Of a DNA stretch of 64,000 nucleotides, positions 34,346-43,022 are shown piece after piece. The translations under genes and the position numbers were made by a program. Origin of the DNA: Flaviflagellibacter deserti (lineage in GTDB: Bacteria; Pseudomonadota; Alphaproteobacteria; Rhizobiales; Methylopilaceae); assembly GCF_042652085.1 (NCBI RefSeq), contig NZ_JBHSJF010000006.1:620001-684000 (forward strand), in the 5' to 3' direction. The notes beneath the pieces are model-generated. The model made no database searches, was not told the DNA's origin, and saw only the letters and a program-made list of their open reading frames with translations. Position 1 is the first letter of the stretch. Every line of letters starts with the position of its first letter.

Positions 34346-35848
34346 ATGGCCTCTACCCCCAAGATCGCGTTCGCGAAATCGAGCATTCCGACAAAAGGTG
34401 TTGCCGTCGTGCTCACCGACAGCAATCTCGGTTTTTCAGGCAGTTCCAAGGCGCTCATCGATGGACTTGGCGATTTCGCCCGTATCGCAGCGGCCGCGAA
34501 GTTCACCGGCAAGGCCGGTTCCAGCGTCGACATCGTTGCGCCGAAGGGCACCGAACTCGACCGGCTGATCGTGTTCGGGCTCGGTCGCGGCGAGGGCGAT
34601 CCGGCCACCGAATGGGTGAAGACTGGCGGCCAGATCCTCGGCAAGATCGGCTCGGCAGAGGCCGCGACGATCCTCGTCGACATTCCGCCGGGCCTCGACG
34701 ACGCGCCAGCGCAGGCGGCTGCCGACATCGCGCTCGGCGCCCGTCTCCGCGCCTACAAGTTCGATCGCTATAAGACGAAATCGAAATCCGACGACGAGAA
34801 CGGCGCCTGCGCCTCCTCCCTGACCATTGCGGTCGAGGACGAGAGCGCGGCCAAGAAGGCCTGGAAGCCGAAGCACGCGATCGCGCAGGGCGTCGACATC
34901 GCCCGCGACCTCGTCAACGAGCCGTCGAACGTTCTCTATCCGGAAGAATTCGCCAAGCGCGCCAATCAATTGGTCGACGATGGCGTCGAGGTCGAGATCC
35001 TTGACGAGAAGGCGCTGAAGAAGATCGGCATGGGCGCGCTGCTCGGCGTCGGCCAGGGCTCCGAGAAGGAAAGCCGCGTCGTCATCATGCGCTGGAACGG
35101 CGCCAAGGATTCCAAGGAGCGTCCGGTCGCCTTCATCGGCAAGGGCGTGACGTTCGATACCGGCGGCATTTCGATCAAGCCGGCGGCCAGCATGGAAGAC
35201 ATGAAAGGCGACATGGCTGGTGCGGCCTGCGTGGTCGGCCTGATGCATGCGCTGGCGACCCGCAAGGCCAAGGTGAACGCGATCGGCGTGATCGGCCTCG
35301 CCGAGAACATGCCGGACGGCAATGCGCAGCGGCCGGGCGATATCGTCACTTCGCTTTCGGGCCAGACCATCGAGATCATCAACACCGATGCCGAGGGCCG
35401 CCTCGTCCTCGGCGACGTGCTCTGGTACACGCAGGACCGCTTCAAGCCGGCCTTCATGGTCAATCTGGCGACCCTGACGGGCGCGATCCTCGTTGCTCTC
35501 GGCCAGGAATATGCCGGTCTGTTCTCGAACAATGACGAATTGTCCGAGCGGCTGCATGCGGCGGGCAAGGCGACCGGCGAGCGCGTCTGGCGCCTGCCGC
35601 TCGATCCGGCCTACGACAAGATGATCGACTCGAAGTTCGCCGACATGAAGAACACCGGCGGACGTTATGGGGGATCGATTACAGCCGCTCAGTTCCTGCA
35701 GCGTTTCGTCAACGGTACGCCGTGGGCGCATCTCGACATCGCCGGCACCGGCATGGGTTCGTTGCAGAACGACATCAACAAGAGCTGGGGTTCGGGCTGG
35801 GGCGTGCGCCTGCTGAACCAGCTCGTGGCGGACCACTACGAGGGGTGA
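34346..35848 (+). CDS. pepA: Leucyl aminopeptidase PepA
   Basis: 500-residue M17 metallopeptidase removing N-terminal residues from peptides. Two-metal site residues include K266 and D271 (IGKGVTFDTGG) and D348 and E350 (NTDAEGRLVLGDVLWY). The N-terminal macrodomain-like region spans about 1-165. Homologues of this family also act as DNA-binding regulators in enterobacteria; nothing here shows that. Single-gene unit facing away from lptF. Confidence 0.95.
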   Translation: MASTPKIAFAKSSIPTKGVAVVLTDSNLGFSGSSKALIDGLGDFARIAAAAKFTGKAGSSVDIVAPKGTELDRLIVFGLGRGEGDPATEWVKTGGQILGKIGSAEAATILVDIPPGLDDAPAQAAADIALGARLRAYKFDRYKTKSKSDDENGACASSLTIAVEDESAAKKAWKPKHAIAQGVDIARDLVNEPSNVLYPEEFAKRANQLVDDGVEVEILDEKALKKIGMGALLGVGQGSEKESRVVIMRWNGAKDSKERPVAFIGKGVTFDTGGISIKPAASMEDMKGDMAGAACVVGLMHALATRKAKVNAIGVIGLAENMPDGNAQRPGDIVTSLSGQTIEIINTDAEGRLVLGDVLWYTQDRFKPAFMVNLATLTGAILVALGQEYAGLFSNNDELSERLHAAGKATGERVWRLPLDPAYDKMIDSKFADMKNTGGRYGGSITAAQFLQRFVNGTPWAHLDIAGTGMGSLQNDINKSWGSGWGVRLLNQLVADHYEG

Positions 35849-35874
35849 GTTTTCGCGGGCGCGGGAAGCCCGCG

Positions 35875-35932
35875 AGCCCGGAATCCATAAGCCCTGTGCC
35901 TATTGCGGAGACCGGGGATATGGGTTCCGGCT
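35875..35932. repeat. Inverted repeat (type C) between pepA and holC
   Basis: Arms AGCCCGGAATCCATA (35875-35889) and TATGGGTTCCGGCT (35919-35932) are near-complementary around a 29-base centre. A second small palindrome (GGCTCCGCTTCGCGGCTCC-like) follows to 35950, just before the holC ATG. Confidence 0.7.
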
Positions 35933-35957
35933 CCGCTTCGCGGCTCCGGAACACGCG

Positions 35958-36407
35958 ATGACCGAAGTCTTTTTCTATCACCTCCAGCAGCAGCCGCTGG
36001 AACGGGTTCTGCCCGTTCTGCTCGAACGTTGCCTGGAGCGCGGCTGGAAGGTCGTGGTCCAGGCCGGCTCCGACGAGCGGGTGAGGGCGCTCGACGAACT
36101 GCTCTGGACCTTTTCCGACGAGAGTTTCCTGCCGCACGGGACCGAGGCGGAAGGCAAGCCCGAGATGCAGCCGATCCTGCTGACCGCGTCCGACATCAAT
36201 CCGAACGGGGCGCAGGTCCGCGTCCTGGTCGACGGCGCGGAAGGGCCGGACCTCGGCGCCTATATCAGGGCGATGGTCCTGTTCGACGGCAATGATGAGG
36301 ATGTTGTCGCGGGAGAGCGCCTTCGCTGGAAGGCGCTGAAAGCCGCCGGTCACGAGATCGCCTACTGGCAGCAGGACGATAGCGGCCGCTGGGTGAAGCG
36401 GGCTTAG
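35958..36407 (+). CDS. holC: DNA polymerase III subunit chi
   Basis: 149-residue HolC protein that links the clamp loader to single-strand binding protein. It begins with TEVFFYHLQQQPLERVLPVLL and has the LDELLWTFSDESFLPHG segment typical of the family. It lies after pepA, as in many alphaproteobacteria, and is flanked on both sides by repeat elements. Confidence 0.92.
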   Translation: MTEVFFYHLQQQPLERVLPVLLERCLERGWKVVVQAGSDERVRALDELLWTFSDESFLPHGTEAEGKPEMQPILLTASDINPNGAQVRVLVDGAEGPDLGAYIRAMVLFDGNDEDVVAGERLRWKALKAAGHEIAYWQQDDSGRWVKRA

Positions 36408-36421
36408 AGCCAGGGCAGCCG

Positions 36422-36676
36422 CCTCTCCCGCTTGCGGGAGAGGCCGACTCGCGAAGCGAGCGGGTGAGGGCATTGGGGCGCTGCCACCGTCGTCATCCTC
36501 CGGCTTGACCGGAGGATCCACGCCACACGGCAAAGGCTCCTATGGGTCCTTCGGTCGAGCTGGAGGACGACGTCCCATCTTGTTTCCCTTATGCCCGGGC
36601 TTGACCCGGGCATCCAGAGCCAAGCAACGGGTGTTGCTGCTGGATTGCCGAGTCTCGAGCCCGGCAATGAGGGAAT
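36422..36676. repeat. Cluster of three repeats: type B then two type A elements
   Basis: Almost the whole 295-base holC to ABC-F gap is repeats. Type B copy 3 is at 36422-36470 (CCTCTCCCGC/GCGGGAGAGG hairpin, then CTCGCGAAGCGAG and CGGGTGAGGG). Type A copy 3 (36489-36574) has palindromes at 36495-36517 and 36547-36567. Type A copy 4 (36583-36676) has palindromes at 36591-36613 and 36644-36668. They sit between convergent genes and may serve as a terminator for both. Confidence 0.85.
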
Positions 36677-36702
36677 CCATAAGGATCCCGCTCCTTACCG
36701 AC

Positions 36703-38544
36703 TCACGCCATCGCCTTCTCGAGTTCCGCCCCTGCCGCGAGCCAATCTTCCTCAGCCTGCATCAGCTTCGTGGCGAATTCCGCACGCTTCTTGGCAAGCT
36801 GCCCGGCCCGCAGCGGGTTCGCGGTTCCCGCCGCGAGTTCGTCGTCGATCTTGCCGATATCGGTCTCCAGCTTCGACACCTGGGCTTCGAGGTCGCGGAT
36901 GCGGGCACGCAGCGGGGCAAGTTCGGCCTGGCAGTCGGCGGCGGGCTCCTGTTTGCGGGCCTTCCCTTCGCCATCGCCGCGCGCGGTCTTGAGGATCAGT
37001 TTCTGATAGTCCTCAAGGCTGCCGTCGAATGGCTTCACGGTGCCGTTCGCGACAAGCCAGAGTTCGTCGGCGCAGGCGTCGAGGAGGTGCCGGTCGTGGC
37101 TGACCAGGATCACGGCGCCTTCGTACTCGTTCAGCGCATCGACCAGGGCCGCGCGGCTGTCGATGTCGAGATGGTTGGTCGGCTCGTCGAGGATGAGCAG
37201 GTGAGGGGCCTCGAACACGGCGAGGCCCATCGCCAGCCGCGCCTTCTCGCCGCCGGAGAGGCGGTTGACCTGGACATCGGCGCGCTGGGCGGAAAAGCCG
37301 ATCTGCGCCGTGCGGGCGCGCACCTTGGCGTCCGGCGCGTCCGGCATGCGCTCGCGGATGTGCTGATAGGGCGTCTCGTCGAGATTCAGGCCCTCGACCG
37401 TATGCTGGGCGAAATAGCCGATCTTGAGCTTGGACGAGCGGTGCGCCTCGCCGGCCATCGGCCCAAGCTCGCCGGCGAACAGCTTCGACAAGGTGGACTT
37501 GCCGTTGCCGTTGGCGCCGAGCAGCGCGATCCGGGCGTCGGGCGCGAGCGACAGAGCCAGGTTCTTCAGGATGACGCGCTCGCCATAGCCGATCGAGACG
37601 CGGTCGAGCGCGAGGATCGGAGGCGCCAGCGGCTTCTCGAACGGCGGGATGATGAAGGGGGGAACGTCGTTCTCGATGCGGACGGAGATCGTCTCCATCT
37701 TCTCCAGCCGCTTGACGCGCGACTGGGCCTGGCTGGCCTTCGAGGCCTTGGCCTTGAAACGGGCGACGAAGGCTTCCAGCCGGGCGCGCTCTTCGTCCTG
37801 CTTCTTCTTGGCCTTGATGTCGAGCGCCAGCTTCTCGCGCCGCTGCCGGTCGAAGCTGGTGAAATTGCCTCGGTAGAGAACGAGCTTGCCGCCATCGAGA
37901 TGCAGGATGTGATCGACGGAGGCGTCGAGCAGATCGCGGTCATGGCTGATGACGAGGACCGTGCGCGGATAGCGCGCAAGATAGTCCTGCAGCCAGAGCG
38001 TGCCTTCAAGGTCGAGATGGTTGGTTGGCTCGTCGAGCAGCAGCAAATCCGGCTCGGAGAACAGGACCGCCGCCAGAGCGACGCGCATGCGCCAGCCGCC
38101 GGAGAAGGACGCGCAGGGCCGCTGCTGGGCGTCGGCATCGAAGCCAAGACCCGCCAGGATCCGGGCCGCGCGCGAGGGGGCGGAATGGGCGTCGATGTCG
38201 ACGAGGCGTATCTGGATGTCAGCGATGCGGCCGGGGTCCGTCGCCGTCTCGGCCTCGGCGAGCAGCGCGGTGCGCTCGGTATCGGCGGCGAGCACGCGGT
38301 CGAGCAGGCTGTCGGGGCCCGACGGCGCTTCCTGCGCCACGCGACCGAAGCGGGCGGCTTTCGGCAGCTTCAGAGTGCCGTCGTCGGGGCCGATATCGCC
38401 GGCGATCGCCTTGAAGAAAGTGGTCTTGCCGGTGCCGTTACGGCCGACGATGCCAACGCGGGCACCCTCGGGAATCATGGCCGAGGCATTGTCGAGAAGC
38501 GTGCGCCCCGCGATGCGCAGCGTGAGATCGTTGACCTGAAGCAT
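36703..38544 (-). CDS. ABC-F family ATPase
   Basis: 613 residues with two ABC domains and no membrane segments. First domain: Walker A GRNGTGKTT near 37, signature FSGGWRMR near 150, Walker B LLLLDEPTNHLD near 170. Second domain: GANGNGKST near 347, LSGGEKARLAMG near 432, LLILDEPTNHLD near 455. The inter-domain linker (about 235-300) is Lys/Arg/Gln-rich and the C-terminal 90 residues form a likely coiled coil. This is the YheS/Uup branch, ribosome-acting translation factors. Reverse strand, convergent with holC across the repeats. Confidence 0.9.
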   Translation of the reverse strand: MLQVNDLTLRIAGRTLLDNASAMIPEGARVGIVGRNGTGKTTFFKAIAGDIGPDDGTLKLPKAARFGRVAQEAPSGPDSLLDRVLAADTERTALLAEAETATDPGRIADIQIRLVDIDAHSAPSRAARILAGLGFDADAQQRPCASFSGGWRMRVALAAVLFSEPDLLLLDEPTNHLDLEGTLWLQDYLARYPRTVLVISHDRDLLDASVDHILHLDGGKLVLYRGNFTSFDRQRREKLALDIKAKKKQDEERARLEAFVARFKAKASKASQAQSRVKRLEKMETISVRIENDVPPFIIPPFEKPLAPPILALDRVSIGYGERVILKNLALSLAPDARIALLGANGNGKSTLSKLFAGELGPMAGEAHRSSKLKIGYFAQHTVEGLNLDETPYQHIRERMPDAPDAKVRARTAQIGFSAQRADVQVNRLSGGEKARLAMGLAVFEAPHLLILDEPTNHLDIDSRAALVDALNEYEGAVILVSHDRHLLDACADELWLVANGTVKPFDGSLEDYQKLILKTARGDGEGKARKQEPAADCQAELAPLRARIRDLEAQVSKLETDIGKIDDELAAGTANPLRAGQLAKKRAEFATKLMQAEEDWLAAGAELEKAMA

Positions 38545-38589
38545 GGCGCCTTGTGCCGCCTCAGGCGCTTGAGGGCAAGTGACGGTTCG

Positions 38590-39108
38590 TCAACCCAGAC
38601 CCACGCCGCTCTCGCGCTGGTAGAGAATGAGGTCGAAGCTCGGTGCTAGATCGCGTCCGCCGAAGCGGGTCAGCAGTGCGTGCGCCTGCCCGCGATGATG
38701 TGTCTGGTGATTGAAGAAATGGACGAGAGCGGGCGCCAGCGGCTGGGCGATATCGGTTGGCTTTGAGATCGAACGGTAGCGGATCATGCCGGTGAGGTCG
38801 GCCTCGGTCAGGCTGTCGACCCACGAGATGATGACGTCGTCCTGCACCTCACGGGCAGCGCGGAGGGCGGCGAGATCGTCATGCAGGATGACGTCGAGCT
38901 CGTCGGGAGCGCTGCCCCGGCCGGTGAAGCGCCTCATCCAGATGTAATCCACGACCAGAAGGTGGTTGAGAGTGCCGTGAAGCGAGCCGAAGAACGCGCC
39001 GCGATCGGCCCGGTATTCCTCGTCCGGCACCAAAGCGGCGGCGTCATACAAGCGGTTGTTGGCCCATTTGTTATAGCCGGCCAGCATCGAGAACATGGTG
39101 TCCGCCAT
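38590..39108 (-). CDS. DinB family protein
   Basis: 172-residue four-helix DinB/YfiT-like protein. The probable metal-binding His residues are in GTLNHLLVVDYIW and HFFNHQTHHRGQAHALL. Function in this family is mostly thiol-linked or unknown. ATG 39108 has AAGGAG upstream; the frame continues to 39297 without a credible start. Confidence 0.88.
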   Translation of the reverse strand: MADTMFSMLAGYNKWANNRLYDAAALVPDEEYRADRGAFFGSLHGTLNHLLVVDYIWMRRFTGRGSAPDELDVILHDDLAALRAAREVQDDVIISWVDSLTEADLTGMIRYRSISKPTDIAQPLAPALVHFFNHQTHHRGQAHALLTRFGGRDLAPSFDLILYQRESGVGLG

Positions 39109-39483
39109 CCGAACTCCTTGAAGCTTGGCGCCTCTTGCCACCTTGGGCGTCCAGGGCGGCGACCTCCGACGGCGATCTTTCGTCGCTTGGGAGGTCAGGC
39201 TGATGTGCGGATGCCCGGTGCAACCATTTGTAGAATAACGCTTTTTCTCTCCGCGCCCGAAAATAGCCGCAAAAAATCGCGCCTGAAAGGGAGACATCCG
39301 TAGAACAGCGTATATTTACTGAGGAAAGTTTGCGTAGTATGCCCTCCGCGTTGACACCGGCAGGCTCGCCGGTCGCGGCCGCGCGCAATGCGCCCAACAC
39401 AATAACAGACCCGGACAACCCGGGCTTATTCGGGGTTCAACGCTTTTCGGACGGAGACCGTCCGGTGGAAGGAGGCAAATACG
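39109..39483. other. Divergent intergenic region and structured TerC leader
   Basis: 375 bases without a gene. The part next to terC holds several GC hairpins, including CGGACG/CGTCCG at 39448-39464 just before the GGAGG ribosome site. It should contain promoters for both flanking genes. I looked for the yybP-ykoY manganese riboswitch that often precedes terC homologues but could not find its conserved GGGGAGTAG block. No tRNA seen. Confidence 0.5.
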
Positions 39484-40191
39484 TTGTCATGGGATTCACC
39501 CGAAGTCTGGATCGCACTCGGTCAGATCATCTGGATTAATGCCCTGTTGTCGGGCGACAACGCCGTCGTGATTGCGATGGCGTGCCGGTCGCTTCCTGAC
39601 AATCAGCGCAAGATCGGCATGATTCTGGGTGCTGGCGTAGCAATCGGACTGCGCATCATCTTCACCATGATCATCGTCACGTTGATGGGGATTCCCTATC
39701 TCAAGATCGTTGGAGCGCTCGCGCTTCTCTGGATCGCGATCGATCTGATCAGACCGAAGGACGAAGGCGACCATGGTGTTGCCGCGCACGACAGCGTCTG
39801 GCGTGCCGTTGGCACGATCGCTATCGCCGACCTCGTGATGAGCCTCGACAACGTGATTGCCATTGCCGGCGTGGCGGGCGACCACTGGGGTCTTCTGATC
39901 ATCGGCCTCGTGATCTCGATCCCCATGATTATTGCCGGTTCGGCGGCCATCCTGTGGCTGATCGACAAGTTTCCGGTCATCGTCTGGGCGGGTGCCGCGC
40001 TTCTCGGCTTCGTGGCCGGCGAGATGTTGCTCTCGGACGTGGCTCTTGCCGAGCGTTTCGGCGAGGAGTTCGTCCATAGCTGGGAGATGACGGTTGCTCT
40101 GTTCTGCGCCGCGGCGGTCGTCGTGGTGGGCTGGCTCATGGTCCGTGCCAAGCAGAAGAAGCGCGTCGAAGAGGTTACGGGCGCAGCCTGA
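39484..40191 (+). CDS. TerC-family integral membrane protein (YjbE type)
   Basis: 235 residues with about seven membrane helices and the two family motifs LLSGDNAVVIAMA (near 22) and LVMSLDNVIAIAG (near 118), which contain likely metal-binding Asp residues. Related proteins export manganese or metallate proteins during secretion. The start is TTG 39484 with an excellent GGAGG 8 bases upstream; no in-frame ATG gives the conserved N-terminus. Confidence 0.88.
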   Translation: MSWDSPEVWIALGQIIWINALLSGDNAVVIAMACRSLPDNQRKIGMILGAGVAIGLRIIFTMIIVTLMGIPYLKIVGALALLWIAIDLIRPKDEGDHGVAAHDSVWRAVGTIAIADLVMSLDNVIAIAGVAGDHWGLLIIGLVISIPMIIAGSAAILWLIDKFPVIVWAGAALLGFVAGEMLLSDVALAERFGEEFVHSWEMTVALFCAAAVVVVGWLMVRAKQKKRVEEVTGAA

Positions 40192-40299
40192 TCCTGATTT
40201 GCGTCGGGCGGTTTCCGCCCGGCGCTTTCCTTTTTCGAGGCCGCGCCGGGACCATTTCCCCCGCGACGAATTTGGTCTCTCGAACCTCTCCAGTTTTAG

Positions 40300-40329
40300 T
40301 TGCGGCGACCGCGCCCCTATCGGTATAAC
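40300..40329 (+). promoter_or_regulatory. Possible ndk promoter
   Basis: TTGCGG (40300-40305), 18-base spacer, TATAAC (40324-40329), 33 bases before the ndk ATG. Confidence 0.4.
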
Positions 40330-40362
40330 CGCACGTCTTTTTCCAGACCATTGCGGGATGTT

Positions 40363-40785
40363 ATGGCGCTCGAACGTACTTTCTCGATTATCAAGCCTGA
40401 CGCTACTCGCCGGAACATTACCGGCAAGATCATCGACCGGATCGAAAGCTCCGGGCTACGCGTGATCGCGTCGAAGCGCGTCCATCTGACCCGCGAACAG
40501 GCCGAAGGCTTCTACGCCGTTCACCGCGAGCGGCCGTTCTTCGGCGAACTCGTCGACTTCATGATCTCCGGCCCGGTGATCGTCCAGGTTCTCGAAGGCG
40601 AGAACGCGATCGCGAAATACCGCGAAGTGATGGGCGCCACGAACCCGGCCGATGCAGAGCCGGGCACGATCCGCAAGGATTTCGCGGAGTCGATCGAGGC
40701 CAATTCGGTCCACGGTTCGGACGGCGGGGACACCGCTCCGAACGAGATAAAATACTTCTTCGAGGACGGCGAGATCGTCGGCTGA
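40363..40785 (+). CDS. ndk: Nucleoside diphosphate kinase
   Basis: 140-residue enzyme equilibrating NTPs. Begins ALERTFSIIKPDATRRN. The phosphorylated His is in NSVHGSDGGDTA near residue 117, and the P-loop-like KYREVMGATNPADAEPGTIRKDF is intact. ATG 40363 gives the family N-terminus. Confidence 0.97.
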   Translation: MALERTFSIIKPDATRRNITGKIIDRIESSGLRVIASKRVHLTREQAEGFYAVHRERPFFGELVDFMISGPVIVQVLEGENAIAKYREVMGATNPADAEPGTIRKDFAESIEANSVHGSDGGDTAPNEIKYFFEDGEIVG

Positions 40786-40817
40786 TCCCGGGGGATCGGC
40801 GTTTCTCAATCTTGCAA

Positions 40818-40848
40818 AGCGGGTAGCTCTCGGGCTACCCGCTTTTTT
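40818..40848 (+). terminator. ndk terminator
   Basis: 10-bp stem AGCGGGTAGC/GCTACCCGCT with a 6-base loop and a T6 tail. Confidence 0.93.
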
Positions 40849-40864
40849 GTTTCTGGAGGCGGCG

Positions 40865-41197
40865 ATGGCTGGTGCAGCAGGTCTGGTGCGAATTGGTGGC
40901 GCAATGCTGGCGGTGGCTCTGTTGGCAGCCCCGGCCGAAGCTCAGTTCTTGTTCGGCTCGGCCCCGAAAGGCCCGCCACTGACGCGTGAGCAGGTGCGCA
41001 TCCGCCTGCTCGATGGCTGCGTACTCACCCAATCCGGCAAGGCCGCGGATCAGGGCGCCGGACCGAAATGCAATTGCTACGCCTCGCGAGTGGCCAAGGC
41101 GATGACGGACGCCGACATCCTGGCCTACAGCTCGACGAAGAAATTGACGCCGACGGTGCAGGCCGAAGCGACCAAGGCTCTCGCGGTCTGCAAATAA
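40865..41197 (+). CDS. Small exported hypothetical protein
   Basis: 110 residues with a signal peptide (IGGAMLAVALLAAPAEAQ). The mature part has three Cys: one in LLDGCVLT and a C-x-C in GPKCNCYASRVAKAM, plus a terminal CK, so disulfides are possible. ATG 40865 with GGAGG upstream. Convergent to purN with only one base between stops. Family not recognised. Confidence 0.7.
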   Translation: MAGAAGLVRIGGAMLAVALLAAPAEAQFLFGSAPKGPPLTREQVRIRLLDGCVLTQSGKAADQGAGPKCNCYASRVAKAMTDADILAYSSTKKLTPTVQAEATKALAVCK

Positions 41198-41198
41198 G

Positions 41199-41852
41199 TC
41201 AGAGCGGAGGAGCAATGAGGAGCGGGTGTACGGCGTCGCTCGGCTGTCCGGAATAGACGACGTGTTCGCCCTCGACCCGCGCGCGGCCGGAGGCGACGAG
41301 CGCGAGCGCGTGCGGGTAGAGCATGTGCTCCGCCATCAGAACGCGTGTGGCCAGGATGTCGGCGGTGTCGCCATCGAGCACCGGCACGGCCGCCTGCGCG
41401 ATGATCGGCCCGGCATCCATCTCCTGGCGCACGTAATGCACGGTGCAGCCGTGAATCTTCACACCTTCGTCAAGGACCCGCTGGTGGGTATGCAGGCCCT
41501 TGAAGCTTGGCAGCAGAGCCGGATGGATGTTGATCAGCCGGTTATGCCAGCGCTCGATGAAATAGGGCGAGAGCAGCCTCATCCAGCCGGCGAGGCAGAC
41601 GAGCTCGATGCCGGCTTCGGCCAATTCCTCGTCGACGAGCCTTTCGAGGCCCGGGCGATCATGGGCCTTGTGGTCGAAGGCGGCCGTCGGGATTCCGGCG
41701 GCTTCCGCCTTGGCGAGGCCGCCTGCATCCGGACGACTTGAGATGACGAGGGCGATCTCGGCCGGATAGTCCGGCTGTTTCGCAGCCGCGACGAGCGCCG
41801 CCATATTGCTGCCGCCGCCGGAGATAAGGGCGGCGGTCTTGAGCCTTCTCAT
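41199..41852 (-). CDS. purN: Phosphoribosylglycinamide formyltransferase PurN
   Basis: 217-residue folate-dependent GAR transformylase. Motifs: LISGGGSNMAAL, CLAGWMRLLSPYF, the catalytic NIHPALLPSFKGLHTH (Asn-His), and EMDAGPIIAQ with its Asp. The start overlaps the purM stop, so the two are coupled as usual. Confidence 0.96.
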   Translation of the reverse strand: MRRLKTAALISGGGSNMAALVAAAKQPDYPAEIALVISSRPDAGGLAKAEAAGIPTAAFDHKAHDRPGLERLVDEELAEAGIELVCLAGWMRLLSPYFIERWHNRLINIHPALLPSFKGLHTHQRVLDEGVKIHGCTVHYVRQEMDAGPIIAQAAVPVLDGDTADILATRVLMAEHMLYPHALALVASGRARVEGEHVVYSGQPSDAVHPLLIAPPL

Positions 41853-42919
41853 CAGAAGGCGAGGTCCAGCGAGCCAATGTTCTCGGTGCCGCCGGATGTG
41901 CGCGGCACGACCTCGCCAAGGCGGATCACGCTCTCGCCGGCCGCGGCGAACGAGGCGGCGATCGCAACGGCCTGCTCGGGGGCGACAACCGCAACCATGC
42001 CGATGCCGCAGTTGAAGGTGCGCAGCATCTCGCTCTCGGCGATACCGCCTGCCGAGGCAAGCCAGCGGAAGACGCCGGGGGTGTCGATGGCGGCGAGATC
42101 GAGACGGGCGGCCAGATCATCGGGCAGAACGCGCGGGATGTTGTCCGGGAAGCCGCCGCCGGTGATATGGGCGAGGCCCTTGAGGCCGGTGTGCTGCTTC
42201 AGCACTGAGAGGATCGACTTCACGTAGATCCGGGTCGGAGCGAGGAGGGCACGGCCCGTGCTGACGGCGGGCGCGAACGGCGCAGGGTCCGTCCATTTCA
42301 GGCCGGCACGCTCGACGACGCGGCGAACCAGCGAATAGCCGTTCGAGTGGACACCCGACGAGGCGAGGCCAAGCAGGATATCGCCTGCGGCGATGCCCTT
42401 CGGCAGCAGCATACCGCGTTCCGCCGCGCCGACCGCGAAACCGCCGAGATCATAGTCGCCGTCGGCATACATGCCGGGCATTTCGGCCGTTTCGCCGCCG
42501 ATCAGCGCGCAGCCTGCCTCGACGCAGCCGGCGGCCACTCCCTTCACGACGTCGACACCAGTCTGCGGCGCGAGATGGCCGCAGGCGAAATAATCGAGGA
42601 AGAAGAGGGGCTCGGCGCCCTGAACGACGAGGTCATTGACGCTCATCGCCACGAGATCGATGCCGATCGTATCGTGGATGCCGGTGTCGATCGCGATCTT
42701 GAGCTTGGTGCCGACGCCGTCCGTCGCGGCGACCAGGACCGGATCCTTGTAACCGGTGGCCTTCAGATCGAAGACGCCGCCGAAGCCGCCGATCTCCGCA
42801 TCCGCGCCCGGCCGGCGCGTCGCGCGCACCAAAGGCTTGATCGCCTCAACCAGGGCATTGCCCGCGTCGATATCGACCCCCGCGTCGCGATAGGTCAGGC
42901 CCTGGCTTTTCTCGGACAT
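41852..42919 (-). CDS. purM: Phosphoribosylformylglycinamidine cyclo-ligase PurM
   Basis: 355-residue AIR synthetase. Begins LTYRDAGVDIDAGNALVE; the GVGTKLKIA, LVVQGAEPLFFLDYFACG and AGCALIGGETAEMPGMY blocks and the GLASSGVHSNGYSLVR motif are intact. Forms a purM-purN operon, divergent from the CDP-alcohol transferase. Confidence 0.96.
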   Translation of the reverse strand: MSEKSQGLTYRDAGVDIDAGNALVEAIKPLVRATRRPGADAEIGGFGGVFDLKATGYKDPVLVAATDGVGTKLKIAIDTGIHDTIGIDLVAMSVNDLVVQGAEPLFFLDYFACGHLAPQTGVDVVKGVAAGCVEAGCALIGGETAEMPGMYADGDYDLGGFAVGAAERGMLLPKGIAAGDILLGLASSGVHSNGYSLVRRVVERAGLKWTDPAPFAPAVSTGRALLAPTRIYVKSILSVLKQHTGLKGLAHITGGGFPDNIPRVLPDDLAARLDLAAIDTPGVFRWLASAGGIAESEMLRTFNCGIGMVAVVAPEQAVAIAASFAAAGESVIRLGEVVPRTSGGTENIGSLDLAF

Positions 42920-43022
42920 CCAAATCTCCGTTCGACACGGGGCTTAGCCCGAGAGACGCGGGCTTTCAACGGTAAGGCCGCACTTCCCAAAGCTCCGGCA
43001 CGCGCGATAACGTCTCGGCCGG

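Noticed and set aside
36420..36690. Possible small RNA or CRISPR-like array after holC
   Set aside because: The repeats are palindromic elements of different families, not regularly spaced direct repeats.
36505..38649. 714-codon forward open frame opposite the ABC-F gene
   Set aside because: Mirrors the ABC-F coding strand and starts inside repeat elements.
39300..39480. yybP-ykoY manganese riboswitch before the TerC gene
   Set aside because: Expected from gene family, but the conserved 5' GGGGAGTAG block could not be found.
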